From Nonlabens ulvanivorans (lineage in GTDB: Bacteria; Bacteroidota; Bacteroidia; Flavobacteriales; Flavobacteriaceae), in contig NZ_JPJI01000032.1 in assembly GCF_000732625.1 (NCBI RefSeq), forward strand, positions 1,555,180 through 1,619,179: 64,000 nucleotides of DNA. The letters run 5' to 3'. The translations under genes were made by a program, and so were the position numbers. The notes under the pieces were generated by a model. That model was not told the origin of the DNA, searched no databases, and saw nothing but the letters and a program-made list of their open reading frames with translations. Shown piece after piece: positions 17,540 through 26,420 of the stretch (positions are counted from its first letter, which is position 1; each line of letters starts with the position of its first letter).

Positions 17540-17959
17540 TTAATCTTTACCTACTTTAAAAATTTTAGCAACTAAATAGATGATATTGAGAATAATAAGC
17601 GCAATGAGAGCATAGGCAATGTACCAGCTATATGTTGTATAATCATCAAATCCCATATCATATGGGTTTACAAAATAAGTAAGATATAAAATGGAAGCAC
17701 AAATAATAATTGCTGATGCCAGCATCAACCAGCATAAGTATGCAATAAAGGAGTTGTTTTTATCAGACCACAAAAGGAACATAAAACCTGGTATAGAAAT
17801 AAACGCAGCATATATTAATAAAGCCTCACGATGCGCATCCTTAAAATAAGTGTCTGTTTCTACGTATTGTATAGTTTCAATGGGATTGTAAAAAGCTGTA
17901 ATTACTAGAATAGCAACGATACCAAAGAGTAAATAAGAAACTAATCGCTCTACACGCAT
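17540..17959 (-). CDS. Small membrane protein, unknown
   Basis: 139 aa with about four membrane helices ('LVSYLLFGIVAILVITAFY', 'LLIYAAFISIPGFMFLLW', 'WLMLASAIIICASILYLTYF', 'YIAYALIALIILNIIYLV'). No family recognised. Last gene of a tightly spaced four-gene run that begins at 19146; it starts 2 bp after the tsaC stop. Confidence 0.7.
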   Translation of the reverse strand: MRVERLVSYLLFGIVAILVITAFYNPIETIQYVETDTYFKDAHREALLIYAAFISIPGFMFLLWSDKNNSFIAYLCWLMLASAIIICASILYLTYFVNPYDMGFDDYTTYSWYIAYALIALIILNIIYLVAKIFKVGKD

Positions 17960-17961
17960 GA

Positions 17962-18579
17962 CTATAACTCTACACTACCTTTTCCTTCTCTAATCAATAC
18001 TGGTTCATTACCTGTTAAATCTATCACTGTAGAAGCAACGTTATCACCATAACCACCGTCGATAACATAATCCACCAGATGATTCCACTTCTCAACAATA
18101 AGACTAGGATCTGTAGTATATTCTATAACTTCATCATCATCTTTTATAGAAGTAGAAATAATAGGATTGCCCAGTGCCTGAACTAATCCTATAGCTATAG
18201 AATTATCTGGTACACGTATACCAACTGTTTTCTTTTTTTTAAATACCGAAGGAAGATTGTTATTACCTGGCAAAATAAAGGTATACGGACCTGGTAAATT
18301 ACGTTTTAGAATTTTAAAAGTAGCCGTGTCAATTTGACTTACGTATTCACTTAAATCACTTAAGCTCTCACAAATGAAAGAAAAATTTGCTTTTTCAAGT
18401 TTTACACCTCTAATCTTAGCTACTTTTTCTAATGCTCCTTTATGATTAATGTCACAGCCTAGACCATAAACGGTATCTGTAGGATAAATAATTAGAGCGC
18501 CATCTTTCATAGCTTTTGCGATACGCTGTAACTCCTTGGGACTAGGATTGTCCTCATATATACGTATTAATTGTGCCAT
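17962..18579 (-). CDS. tsaC: L-threonylcarbamoyladenylate synthase (YrdC/Sua5 type)
   Basis: 205 aa. Makes threonylcarbamoyl-AMP, the donor for t6A37 of ANN-decoding tRNAs. 'GALIIYPTDTVYGLGCDI' carries the conserved substrate pocket and 'KIRGVKLEKANFSFICESLSDL' the KR..R/K region; 'LPGPYTFIL' and 'VGIRVPDN' are typical. Length fits the single-domain TsaC/YciO form, not the longer Sua5. 'KLEKANFSF' in place of the usual 'KPFP'-type motif suggests the YciO-like subgroup, so enzymatic role is probable and not certain. Confidence 0.88.
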   Translation of the reverse strand: MAQLIRIYEDNPSPKELQRIAKAMKDGALIIYPTDTVYGLGCDINHKGALEKVAKIRGVKLEKANFSFICESLSDLSEYVSQIDTATFKILKRNLPGPYTFILPGNNNLPSVFKKKKTVGIRVPDNSIAIGLVQALGNPIISTSIKDDDEVIEYTTDPSLIVEKWNHLVDYVIDGGYGDNVASTVIDLTGNEPVLIREGKGSVEL

Positions 18580-18585
18580 GATGTA

Positions 18586-18924
18586 TTATGATTTATAAAA
18601 CCAACTATGAATAGGGATAAAAAGTAAACCTAAAGCGATAATAAAAAAAATCAACTTCATCCAGAAGTAGACCTTACCGTTATCTAGATTTTCCTTAATC
18701 TCATATCTATGTTTCCCATTGCGATCTATTTTAATCATAACCGATTTTTTAGCCTTGTCAGCATCTTCGTCATAAAGTCTATAAACCACAAATGTCCCCA
18801 GCGCTATGACACTACTAATGACTAATAAGGTCATCCAGTCTGTAGATGACATTAAGAGAAATTGTAAGTCTGTAGATGTTGTACTGTAAAACATGATATA
18901 AAAATTCCTTATAAAGTTAATCAT
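18586..18924 (-). CDS. Small membrane protein, unknown
   Basis: 112 aa with two hydrophobic helices ('WMTLLVISSVIALGTFVVY' and 'WMKLIFFIIALGLLFIPIHSW') flanking a charged cytoplasmic-looking segment ('DEDADKAKKSVMIKIDRNGKHRY'). An internal ATG at 18894 could be the real start. Six bp before tsaC in the same operon. No function proposed. Confidence 0.65.
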   Translation of the reverse strand: MINFIRNFYIMFYSTTSTDLQFLLMSSTDWMTLLVISSVIALGTFVVYRLYDEDADKAKKSVMIKIDRNGKHRYEIKENLDNGKVYFWMKLIFFIIALGLLFIPIHSWFYKS

Positions 18925-18936
18925 AAAACTTTATAA

Positions 18937-19146
18937 CTAGGCTTTTTTAACTTCACTTTCTAACTTTAACACCATATCTCCATCATCTTGTTCAATATAG
19001 AGTGCTTTATTACCACTTTCACCATTACGGGTGACTTCATTACCACTGATTGTTTTGGTAACAGACTCTGTATAAGTTTCTTTTACTTTTCCTTCTGCTG
19101 TCCCATTTCCCCATTTCCATGATACATTACTACCTTCTCTAATCAT
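18937..19146 (-). CDS. DUF2945/hypervirulence-associated TUDOR domain protein
   Basis: 69 aa. 'EGSNVSWKWGNGTAEGKVKE' and 'GNKALYIEQDDGDMVLKLESEVKK' match the small DUF2945 (HVA1 TUDOR) family exactly in length and pattern. Such proteins are beta-barrel-like and of unknown role, often stress-associated. First gene of the operon with the membrane protein and tsaC (12-bp gap). Confidence 0.88.
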   Translation of the reverse strand: MIREGSNVSWKWGNGTAEGKVKETYTESVTKTISGNEVTRNGESGNKALYIEQDDGDMVLKLESEVKKA

Positions 19147-19174
19147 TTTTTTATTTTAAAGATAAGAGCAATCT

Positions 19175-19190
19175 CGCTTTCGCGAAAGCG
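19175..19190. repeat. Iterated palindrome, intergenic
   Basis: Exact core CGCTTTCGCGAAAGCG, 29 bp upstream of the DUF2945 gene and downstream of the aldehyde dehydrogenase gene's stop. Confidence 0.95.
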
Positions 19191-19234
19191 TAATAACAAC
19201 ATCTTAAGGATTCATTATGAGAATTTTATGAAGG

Positions 19235-20620
19235 TTAGAGCCATCGCAATGCTTTTTTTATGATGTTTAATTTACCATCGTATGGGGCATACTTTACAGG
19301 AATATCTAACCAGATGCCACGATGTACTATACTTTTTATATGTGAAAAAGTTTCAAAAGTCTTTTTACCATGATAATTACCAATACCACTATTTCCTACG
19401 CCGCCGAAGGGTAATCGCTCATTCACAAACTGTACAATACTATCATTTATAACGCCACCACCATATGAAAATCGCTGAATGAACCATTGCTCAAACCTAG
19501 TGTTATTACTAAATATATATGCACCCAATGATTTTTCATAAGAGTCAATCCACTGGATGATATCACCTTGATTCTTATAACTTATTATCGGAAGTATAGG
19601 ACCGAAAATTTCTTGTTGCATCACGGTACTTTCTCTCGATGGTTCATCTAATAAAGTAGGAGCTATGAACAAAGAATTTATATCATGATCACCACCGATA
19701 AGAATCTGTTGATCATCTAACATTTCTACTAGTTTTTCAAAATGTTGTTTCCTTATTATTCTAGGAAAATCCGGACTTTCTTTAGGGTTTTCTCCAAAGA
19801 AATTATTTATTTCAGTCTGTACATGTTCAATAAATTCTCGTTTCACACTTTCATGAATTAATATGTAATCTGGTGCAATACAGGTCTGACCAGCATTGAG
19901 AAATTTTCCCCAGACTATTCTACGTGCAGCCACTTTAAGCGATGCACTTTCATGTATGACACACGGGTTTTTACCACCTAATTCCAGTGTTACAGGCGTT
20001 AAATGTTTTGCAGCGGCTTGATAAATTGCTTTCCCTACTGGTGGACTACCTGTAAAGAATATATAATCCCATTTGAGACTGGTCAGCTCTTTTGCAATGG
20101 CCGCATCACCTTGTATGACTTTTACATGTTGTGGTATAAAAGCTTCATCGATAATATCTTGCAATAGTTGCGATGTAGCGGTAGAAAATTCACTAGGTTT
20201 AAGAATTACGGTATTACCAGCAGCTACAGCACCGATTAAAGGAGCTAGTGCCAATTGAAAAGGGTAATTCCAAGGTGATATGATTAAAGTATTGCCGTAA
20301 GGTTCGGGATATTGACATGCTTTTGATGGAAAGTTAAGCAATGAAGGTCGCACTTTTCTAGGACTTGCCCATTTTTTGGTCTTTTTGATATACTTATCCA
20401 GTTCGCCAGTAATCACTTGATATTCTGTAATAAATGCTTCAAATTCACTTTTACCTAAATCATTAGCAAGCGCGTCATAGATTTCTTGTTCTTTGTGCTT
20501 TAAAACCGCCTTTAGTTTTTGCAGTGCGGTAATGCGATATATAACATCCTTAGTTTGTTGTGATTTAAAAAACTCTTGCTGTACCTGATGGAAATGGTGT
20601 ATTTGATTAATCTCAGTCAT
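19235..20620 (-). CDS. Aldehyde dehydrogenase (class 3-like)
   Basis: 461 aa, the short ALDH class without signal peptide. 'ISPWNYPFQLALAPLIGA' and 'VILKPSEFS' bind NAD(P); 'VTLELGGKNPCVI' holds the general-base Glu and 'LNAGQTCIAPDY' the nucleophile Cys; 'EIFGPILPIISY' is conserved. The C-terminal hydrophobic tail resembles fatty-aldehyde dehydrogenases. Its ATG overlaps the last base of the upstream THI5-like gene (TAATG arrangement), so the two are translationally coupled. Confidence 0.94.
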   Translation of the reverse strand: MTEINQIHHFHQVQQEFFKSQQTKDVIYRITALQKLKAVLKHKEQEIYDALANDLGKSEFEAFITEYQVITGELDKYIKKTKKWASPRKVRPSLLNFPSKACQYPEPYGNTLIISPWNYPFQLALAPLIGAVAAGNTVILKPSEFSTATSQLLQDIIDEAFIPQHVKVIQGDAAIAKELTSLKWDYIFFTGSPPVGKAIYQAAAKHLTPVTLELGGKNPCVIHESASLKVAARRIVWGKFLNAGQTCIAPDYILIHESVKREFIEHVQTEINNFFGENPKESPDFPRIIRKQHFEKLVEMLDDQQILIGGDHDINSLFIAPTLLDEPSRESTVMQQEIFGPILPIISYKNQGDIIQWIDSYEKSLGAYIFSNNTRFEQWFIQRFSYGGGVINDSIVQFVNERLPFGGVGNSGIGNYHGKKTFETFSHIKSIVHRGIWLDIPVKYAPYDGKLNIIKKALRWL

Positions 20621-21534
20621 TAGTGATGGATTAGTAATGAATTTGTAAAAAGAGAACCTGCCTTAAGGCTATGTTTTTCTAAATGATGTTCTTGTAACCA
20701 TTTTAAAAATTCTTGCACTCTTAAAGGTTCCATAATTCCCCAATTTTTTTCATCACCCATGGCGTTGCATGTAATCCTAATGCATTCATTCAAATCGATT
20801 GATTTATCTGCTTCTGGTAAGTGTGGCTTTAAAATTTTTGCGGCTTGATCTGGATTTTTTTGAGCATATAAAAAGCCTAATTTAGTGGCTTTAAGAAATC
20901 TTGAATAGACCGTTTGTTCTTCTTTTATTTTATTGCTATCTACTACAATTACAGGCGAGTAAGAATAAGGTATCTGATAATTTTTTAATTTAAAAACGTT
21001 AAGATCTAGACCTTTTTGTTGTGCTTTTACACCTTCCCAATTCATAAAGATCCACGTTGCGTCTACTTGATTATTTTCTATAGTATTCCATATTCCTAAC
21101 TTATCAGGATATTGGAGTTCTATAGAGCCAGAACCACCATCATTAATAATCATTTGTTTTATGATAGCATCTTCATATCGTGCCTTATAGCTTGCATATG
21201 ATTTACCATCAAGATGTTTAGGTGATTCAATTCCTCTATTTGAAATACAGACCACTGCACTTAGATCTTCTTTAAAAAGTGTTGCTATCGCTTGAAGTGA
21301 AAAAGGACTTGCTTTAGTCTGATAGCTCATGACACTTTCTAGCGGACACAAAGCAAAGTCTACTAATCCTAGTTCTATCTTTTTTGCAGGTGTGATTTTA
21401 TAATGATCTTCTCCAGCATGTATAATTTGTAGATCGATACCAGCATTTTTATAAAAACCCATCTGTTGTGCCACATAAAAGCCTACATGATTTGCGTTAG
21501 GAGTCCAATCTAAAGCAATTTTTAGTGATTTCAT
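20620..21534 (-). CDS. THI5/NMT1-like binding protein without a signal peptide
   Basis: 304 aa from ATG 21534; a GTG at 21552 is the alternative. 'KIALDWTPNANHVGFYVAQQMGFYKNAGID' is the standard NMT1/THI5-like opening found in pyrimidine (ThiY) binding proteins, and 'GKSYASYKARYEDAIIKQMI' and 'WIFMNWEG' follow. No signal peptide or lipobox precedes it from either start, and no permease or ATPase gene is adjacent. Where fungal Thi5 has its PLP lysine and histidine this protein has Cys and Glu, so it is unlikely to be an HMP-P synthase of the yeast kind. A cytoplasmic ligand carrier or enzyme is possible. Confidence 0.82.
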   Translation of the reverse strand: MKSLKIALDWTPNANHVGFYVAQQMGFYKNAGIDLQIIHAGEDHYKITPAKKIELGLVDFALCPLESVMSYQTKASPFSLQAIATLFKEDLSAVVCISNRGIESPKHLDGKSYASYKARYEDAIIKQMIINDGGSGSIELQYPDKLGIWNTIENNQVDATWIFMNWEGVKAQQKGLDLNVFKLKNYQIPYSYSPVIVVDSNKIKEEQTVYSRFLKATKLGFLYAQKNPDQAAKILKPHLPEADKSIDLNECIRITCNAMGDEKNWGIMEPLRVQEFLKWLQEHHLEKHSLKAGSLFTNSLLIHH

Positions 21535-21617
21535 TTCATTCAATTTAATCACTAAAATAGAACCAAAGCGTAATATGTCTAGCCAATTTTATGTTAGAAC
21601 TAATCAAATATTAACAG

Positions 21618-22301
21618 CTAATCAGATACGGCCTTCCATATTGCGTCACCAACGGGTACAGGCGCAATTATCTTCACAGGCTCTTTCTTTACAGGATGAT
21701 TAAATTCTAACTGGCGAGCGTGTAAATGAATACTACCATCCTTATTACTGCGCCTCGCACCATATTTTAAATCACCTTTAATCACACAACCTATTTTACT
21801 CAATTGAGCTCTAATTTGATGATGTCTACCAGTTTCTAGCGCTATTTCTAATAAGGTATATCGATCTAGTTTTTGAACAACTTTATATGATAGAATGGCT
21901 TCTTTAGAATTAGGTACGGCGTGGTCATGAGCATAACTTTTATTCTGCTTTGTATTGCGTACTAAGTGATGAATCAATCGATCTTGGTTTTTGGGCGCTG
22001 TACCTTCTACTACTGCCCAATAAGTCTTGCGCGTCTCGTGATTTGCAAATAACTTGTTCATGCGTGGTAATGCCTTTGAGGTTCGGGCAAAAACTACTAC
22101 ACCACTAGTTGGACGGTCTAGTCTGTGTGTAACACCTAGAAAGACGGCTCCTGGTTTATCATATTTTACAGCAATGTATTCTTTAATCATATCAGGTAAA
22201 ATGACATCACCTGTTTTATCGCCTTGTACCAAATCACCAGATTGCTTGTTCACGGCAATAAGGTGATTATCTTCAAATAGAATACGATTGTTAATGGACA
22301 T
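21618..22301 (-). CDS. RluA-family pseudouridine synthase
   Basis: 227 aa. 'VTHRLDRPTSGVVVFARTS' (near residue 57) is the RluA motif with the catalytic Asp; 'LLEIALETGRHHQIRAQLSKIG' and 'HLHARQLEFNHPV' are the conserved C-terminal motifs. There is no S4 domain, as in RluA/TruC-type enzymes. Target (tRNA or 23S rRNA) cannot be named from sequence. Single gene. Confidence 0.93.
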   Translation of the reverse strand: MSINNRILFEDNHLIAVNKQSGDLVQGDKTGDVILPDMIKEYIAVKYDKPGAVFLGVTHRLDRPTSGVVVFARTSKALPRMNKLFANHETRKTYWAVVEGTAPKNQDRLIHHLVRNTKQNKSYAHDHAVPNSKEAILSYKVVQKLDRYTLLEIALETGRHHQIRAQLSKIGCVIKGDLKYGARRSNKDGSIHLHARQLEFNHPVKKEPVKIIAPVPVGDAIWKAVSD

Positions 22302-22363
22302 GAAGTATTTAATTTACATTACAAATTTAATGCTTAAAATAGGTAACGACTCATGGATTATCG

Positions 22364-22720
22364 TTAATCTGGCTTAATGGGTAAATAGGTTTTTCTTAAC
22401 CATCCAGCCACTAAAGTTCCAATAATAATCAACATGGTTAGATAAAAGCCTTTTCCTTTATGGATATGTATTGCTACAATAGCTGTCATATAAAGACTTA
22501 AAATGAGTGTTCCATAAAGTATCGTTCTATGATATATAAATAGCCCGATAGCTATTAGTAAAACTAAACCAGTTGTGATTAGTAGAGTAGGGCTGGTGCC
22601 TATTTTATCTAGTTGATCGTGCTTTACTATCTTTTCAAATGCATTTTGCACAAAGAAGATAATAACGGGAATACTAGGTAACCATAGCAATATAGTTTTC
22701 ACGATATTTTTATAGCGCAT
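22364..22720 (-). CDS. Small membrane protein, unknown
   Basis: 118 aa with about four membrane helices ('TILLWLPSIPVIIFFVQNAF', 'LLITTGLVLLIAIGLFIY', 'LYGTLILSLYMTAIVAIHI', 'LTMLIIIGTLVAGWL'). The layout recalls DoxX/DUF-type small four-helix proteins, but I cannot name a family. It follows the DUF2200 gene by 8 bp, so the two form an operon. Confidence 0.65.
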   Translation of the reverse strand: MRYKNIVKTILLWLPSIPVIIFFVQNAFEKIVKHDQLDKIGTSPTLLITTGLVLLIAIGLFIYHRTILYGTLILSLYMTAIVAIHIHKGKGFYLTMLIIIGTLVAGWLRKTYLPIKPD

Positions 22721-22728
22721 GGATAGAA

Positions 22729-23097
22729 TTATTTACGTAATATTTTTTCCATTTTACGACCTTTGGCAAGTTCATCTACTAGTTTGTCTAAATATCTACA
22801 TTGTCTATATACTAGAAAATCATCTTCAATATCCTCAATACGGTATCCACAAATAACGCCTTTAATTAAATGAGCGTTGGGATGCATATTTGCTTCATTA
22901 TAAAAGGTTTCAAAGGTTGCTTTTTCATCAATCAAGGTTTGAACGCGATTTGCATCATAACCAGTGAGCCATTCTATTACCTGATTTAATTCTGCTTTTG
23001 TTCTTCCATTTTTTTCTATTCTACTCAAGTAGTGTGGATAAACAGACCCAAAAATCATTTGGGCTACTTTCTCATTCTTTTCAGCGGTTACTTTCAT
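22729..23097 (-). CDS. DUF2200 family protein
   Basis: 122 aa. 'KVAQMIFGSVYPHYLSRIEKNGRTKAEL' and 'NAHLIKGVICGYRIEDIEDDF' followed by 'YRQCRYLDKLVDELAKGR' match DUF2200 end to end. Cytoplasmic, all-helical, function unknown. Cotranscribed with the small membrane protein downstream. Confidence 0.9.
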   Translation of the reverse strand: MKVTAEKNEKVAQMIFGSVYPHYLSRIEKNGRTKAELNQVIEWLTGYDANRVQTLIDEKATFETFYNEANMHPNAHLIKGVICGYRIEDIEDDFLVYRQCRYLDKLVDELAKGRKMEKILRK

Positions 23098-23173
23098 AGT
23101 TAAATATTTTGTTGGAGTGATAGTTAGTCAAAAATTAAAATTTGCAATAGTCCTATAATCAAATTCACAAGCT

Positions 23174-23632
23174 CTATTCCGTTCCAAATACTTTTCCATT
23201 TAAGGTATGCGTGCAGCAATTGCAGTATGGGATCATATCTTTGGCTATTAAGTTTGGATTGGTTAATTGTAAATTATTTTCTACATCAACATACAATCCA
23301 GAGAAAAAAGAAGATTCTCCAGTTCTTACATATTCTTCTTTTTCATTTTCATCTAGTGCCACAATCCAAAATATAGGTTCTGTCTTATCTAGTCTTGAAC
23401 TAGCCTCACTAAATATGTCATCCCAGTTCTTTCCGACCTTGGATAGTAAAAATCTGAATAAAGGAGTGTAATCAAGTCCTCTTTCTTTTTTACCTTGCAT
23501 AGAACCTTTGGTCTGTTCTACAGTTTCTCGCTTTTTATTTCTAGAATATTTAAAATCACTTCCAAAATTGTGAATAACGCCTCTTGCACGTGTGTTTACT
23601 TTTCGATACAATGGTTTTTTGTCTCTATTCAT
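23174..23632 (-). CDS. Hypothetical protein with a C-terminal Cys cluster
   Basis: 152 aa, soluble. A basic N-terminus ('RDKKPLYRKVNTRARG') is followed by an acidic middle and a Cys-rich end ('YCNCCTHTLNG'), which could bind a metal together with nearby His. Similar uncharacterised proteins occur in Bacteroidota (from memory, not checked). Nothing in the neighbourhood suggests a role. Confidence 0.65.
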   Translation of the reverse strand: MNRDKKPLYRKVNTRARGVIHNFGSDFKYSRNKKRETVEQTKGSMQGKKERGLDYTPLFRFLLSKVGKNWDDIFSEASSRLDKTEPIFWIVALDENEKEEYVRTGESSFFSGLYVDVENNLQLTNPNLIAKDMIPYCNCCTHTLNGKVFGTE

Positions 23633-23686
23633 GAATCTAATTTAATGAAATTCTAATTTGAAAGAATGTAGTTCAATCAAAAGATG

Positions 23687-24058
23687 TTATTGCGACTTCT
23701 TTTTCATATTAGATTTTACTAATCCGAGTCCTTTCCAGAATTCATCTGGATAGCTTAATTCTTTAGGTTTACCTATCCATCCATTGGTTAAGTCTAGTTG
23801 ATAACCATTATCTAGCTTTTTATATTTTACAGAAGTAAATATTATTTTATCCCAATCACCTATATATTTTAAGCTATCTAACGATGGAGGATAATTACCT
23901 TCTCGCAGCTTATGTAACTCTATAAGAGATATAGCTGTTTTAAAATGCTGATCACCAAACTGTTGATTTGCTTTTTCTTTAAAATTATTAGGGTTGCAAC
24001 TAGTGATTACTAGAAGTATTGAAAATGTAAAGATGAATCTGAATCCTTTAAAAATCAT
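23687..24058 (-). CDS. Small lipoprotein, unknown
   Basis: 123 aa. 'SILLVITSCNPN' is a lipobox; the mature protein is about 102 aa. 'FKTAISLIELHKLREGNYPPSLDSLKYIGDWD' resembles the soluble part of type-II-secretion/pilin-like GspG modules, in which an 'RYPPSL' segment follows the helix; this could be a shared fold only. No known function. Confidence 0.65.
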   Translation of the reverse strand: MIFKGFRFIFTFSILLVITSCNPNNFKEKANQQFGDQHFKTAISLIELHKLREGNYPPSLDSLKYIGDWDKIIFTSVKYKKLDNGYQLDLTNGWIGKPKELSYPDEFWKGLGLVKSNMKKKSQ

Positions 24059-24127
24059 TCTTAATTTGTTTATCGTTCCTTAAAACTATAGAATAATAAT
24101 AAAAAGGTAATTAAGCTCTATGTTATG

Positions 24128-24592
24128 CTAACTCCTTTTAAAAACAACTTCAGCTTGATCGATTTGTAATGTTGGATTTTTTGTAGCTATTAAGATTCCT
24201 TTAAATGTGTATGTGGCATTATCATCTATTGTTAATGAAGTATTTTTTCCTAGAAAACTCCAGTCTGTTTTACCGTTGATGCTCTTTTGCATTTCACCTA
24301 TGGTAATGTATTTATCTGTTGGATCGATATCTATGGTGGCGATCCTTTTACGATTCTTAAACATTGTTAGTTTAAAGGTCAATGTAACTTCACCATTATA
24401 CTCTATATCCATATCGGACCATAAACCAATTTCATCACCCATTTTAAGGTCTACTGTAAATTCTTTTAATATTTTGTTATCGTTATCAGTACTTATTTTA
24501 TTGATGGATAGTCTGCCTATTTCTTCACCGGTAATGCTATCACAGCTCATTAAACATAGAGTAAAAATAAATATCGTAAATAAGTTTTTCAT
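24128..24592 (-). CDS. Small lipoprotein, unknown
   Basis: 154 aa. 'FIFTLCLMSCDS' is a lipobox. The mature part is beta-strand-rich ('EFTVDLKMGDEIGLWSDMDIEYNG', 'TYTFKGILIAT', 'LQIDQAEVVFKRS') and resembles a single beta-sandwich. It lies just downstream of the btuD gene on the same strand but has a 47-bp gap and no evident B12 link. Confidence 0.65.
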   Translation of the reverse strand: MKNLFTIFIFTLCLMSCDSITGEEIGRLSINKISTDNDNKILKEFTVDLKMGDEIGLWSDMDIEYNGEVTLTFKLTMFKNRKRIATIDIDPTDKYITIGEMQKSINGKTDWSFLGKNTSLTIDDNATYTFKGILIATKNPTLQIDQAEVVFKRS

Positions 24593-24639
24593 TAGACTGA
24601 TTTTTAGAGTTTTTGCTGTTATGTTTAAGTTGATTGGAT

Positions 24640-25419
24640 TTATAATTCTGTAGATTTACTTTGCTTAAACCTCAAACCAAGTTTACCATCTTTAAAATCT
24701 AATAAGGGTGATGGAAACATTTTCGAGAGCATACCTGTTGCTACGAATTCTGCTTTACTTTGATGAGTAAGCTTTAAATCATGTATGGCGAGTACTTCGT
24801 CTGCTAATGCTAGAGCAATACTTAACTCGTGACTAGAGAATATGATACACTTTTGATGTTGATGGCAATAATCTCTAAGTTTTAGTAATATTTCTGCTTT
24901 ATGATGTACATCGAGATGACTGGTAGGCTCATCCATGACAATATAAGGCGTGTCTTGAACTAAAGCTCTTGCAATAAGTACGCGTTGCAATTGTCCATCA
25001 CTTAACGTTGATAGCCTACGCGACCTCATTTTTAAGATCTCAAAATCAGTCATGATTTCTTCCACAATAGCGATATCTGATGGTGTAAGCTTTCCTATAA
25101 AATTAGTGTAAGGTGCACGACTTAAATATAAGATTTCTTCAACAGTTAAGAATTGACTGAACTCACGATTCGTAAGAACAACAGCAATAGATTTTGATTT
25201 ATCTAAATCGCTAATATTGTTTATGTTAGTGTTGTTTATGTAAACAGCGCCTTTAATTAAATGTTGGTTGTTAGAAATAGCACGTAGCAAAGTAGATTTA
25301 CCAGTTCCATTAGCACCTATAAGTGTGATAAATTTACCTTTCGCGCAAGCGATTTCTTTATCATTATGTGCAATAACACAATGACCATATCCTATCTGTA
25401 AGTGCTCTAAACGGATCAT
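24640..25419 (-). CDS. btuD: B12/haem-type ABC transporter ATPase
   Basis: 259 aa. Walker A 'GANGTGKSTLLR' (near 34), Q-loop region, signature 'LSDGQLQRVLIARAL', Walker B 'YIVMDEPTSHLD', H-loop 'FSSHELSIAL'. FecE/BtuD-type cytoplasmic ATPase that powers import through the permease encoded next to it (1-bp overlap). B12 as substrate is inferred from the divergent riboswitch-controlled receptor. A three-mismatch relative of the palindrome (25336-25351) encodes 'IACAK' just before Walker A. Confidence 0.92.
   Translation of the reverse strand: MIRLEHLQIGYGHCVIAHNDKEIACAKGKFITLIGANGTGKSTLLRAISNNQHLIKGAVYINNTNINNISDLDKSKSIAVVLTNREFSQFLTVEEILYLSRAPYTNFIGKLTPSDIAIVEEIMTDFEILKMRSRRLSTLSDGQLQRVLIARALVQDTPYIVMDEPTSHLDVHHKAEILLKLRDYCHQHQKCIIFSSHELSIALALADEVLAIHDLKLTHQSKAEFVATGMLSKMFPSPLLDFKDGKLGLRFKQSKSTEL
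25336..25351. repeat. Weak relative of the iterated palindrome, in btuD
   Basis: ACCTTTCGCGCAAGCG has three differences from the core. May be a decayed copy or chance. Confidence 0.3.
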
Positions 25420-26420
25420 TAAAAATGTAGATTACGTTTTCTTAATATAAGCCAAATTACTAACGGCGCGCCTAGTAATGACGTCATAGCATTAATAGGT
25501 AATGAGTAATTTGAAAAAGGTAATTGTGATATAATATCACAAGCTAATAGGAGTGAAGCACCTAATAAAACAGCGGTGGGAATTAATATTTTATGATTTA
25601 CCGTAGGCAATAGTAATCGTGCTAGATGAGGTACCGCTAGTCCTATAAATGCTATAGGTCCTGCAAATGCGGTTATGCTACCAGCTAGTAGACTAGTAAT
25701 TATTATAATGATCCATCGAGTAGATTTAATGTTGATTCCCAAACTGCGAGCATAGGTCTCACCTAACAACATCGCATTGAGTGGTTTTAATATGACAATA
25801 ACTAGTAAGCTAGAAATCAACAAAATAACTGTCAAGATTAAAATATCGCTCCATTCAAGATTACCTAAACTACCCAAAGACCAGAATACATAACGTTTCA
25901 ATTGCTCGCTAGAACTGAAATATGATAAAATACCAACTATTGCGCTACTTAAGCTTCCTACCATTAACCCAACGATAAGTAATCCCATAGTATCTTTAAT
26001 GCGCAACGACATGAGAATAATAAGCATCATTACTAATATACTACCTATAACACTAGCCGTAACAAGCCCTAATCCTGACACAGCACTTATCCCTAATACA
26101 GCACTGCCCATAACAACAAGTGCAACTCCTAATCCTGCACCAGATGATATTCCCAGTACAAATGGTCCTGCTAGCGGATTTCTAAATAGTGTTTGCATTA
26201 ATAACCCAGCAATCGCAAGTCCAGCACCAGTTAAAATGGCCATTACGGCACGTGGTAAACGCATTTGGGTGATAATATAATTCTCTGATGCGCTATTATT
26301 TGCGCCTATCAATACGTCCCAAATTTTATGTGGTTTAATAAACACAGTGCCCAGACATATGTCTGCTATAAATAGTACAATGACAGCTATAATTAATAAA
26401 AAAAGGACTTTATTTTTCAA
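25419..26420 (-). CDS. btuC: FecCD/BtuC-family permease
   Basis: 333 aa with about ten membrane helices. 'QMRLPRAVMAILTGAGLAIAGLLMQTLFRNPLAGP' contains the RLPR and GAGLA..G..MQ..-NPLA-P signature of FecCD permeases; 'GPIAFIGLAVPHLARLL' is the cytoplasmic loop that contacts the ATPase, and 'LPINAMTSLLGAPLVIWLILR' closes the family match. Overlaps btuF by 4 bp and btuD by 1 bp. Confidence 0.94.
   Translation of the reverse strand: MKNKVLFLLIIAVIVLFIADICLGTVFIKPHKIWDVLIGANNSASENYIITQMRLPRAVMAILTGAGLAIAGLLMQTLFRNPLAGPFVLGISSGAGLGVALVVMGSAVLGISAVSGLGLVTASVIGSILVMMLIILMSLRIKDTMGLLIVGLMVGSLSSAIVGILSYFSSSEQLKRYVFWSLGSLGNLEWSDILILTVILLISSLLVIVILKPLNAMLLGETYARSLGINIKSTRWIIIIITSLLAGSITAFAGPIAFIGLAVPHLARLLLPTVNHKILIPTAVLLGASLLLACDIISQLPFSNYSLPINAMTSLLGAPLVIWLILRKRNLHF

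Noticed and set aside
20620-21534. THI5-like protein as a yeast-type HMP-P synthase
   Set aside because: The Lys and His that supply the product in yeast Thi5 align with Cys and Glu, and the Cys-rich motif of fungal enzymes is absent.
25336-25351. Site in btuD as a true palindrome copy
   Set aside because: Three differences from the core in a constrained region next to Walker A; listed only as a weak relative and not used for spacing.
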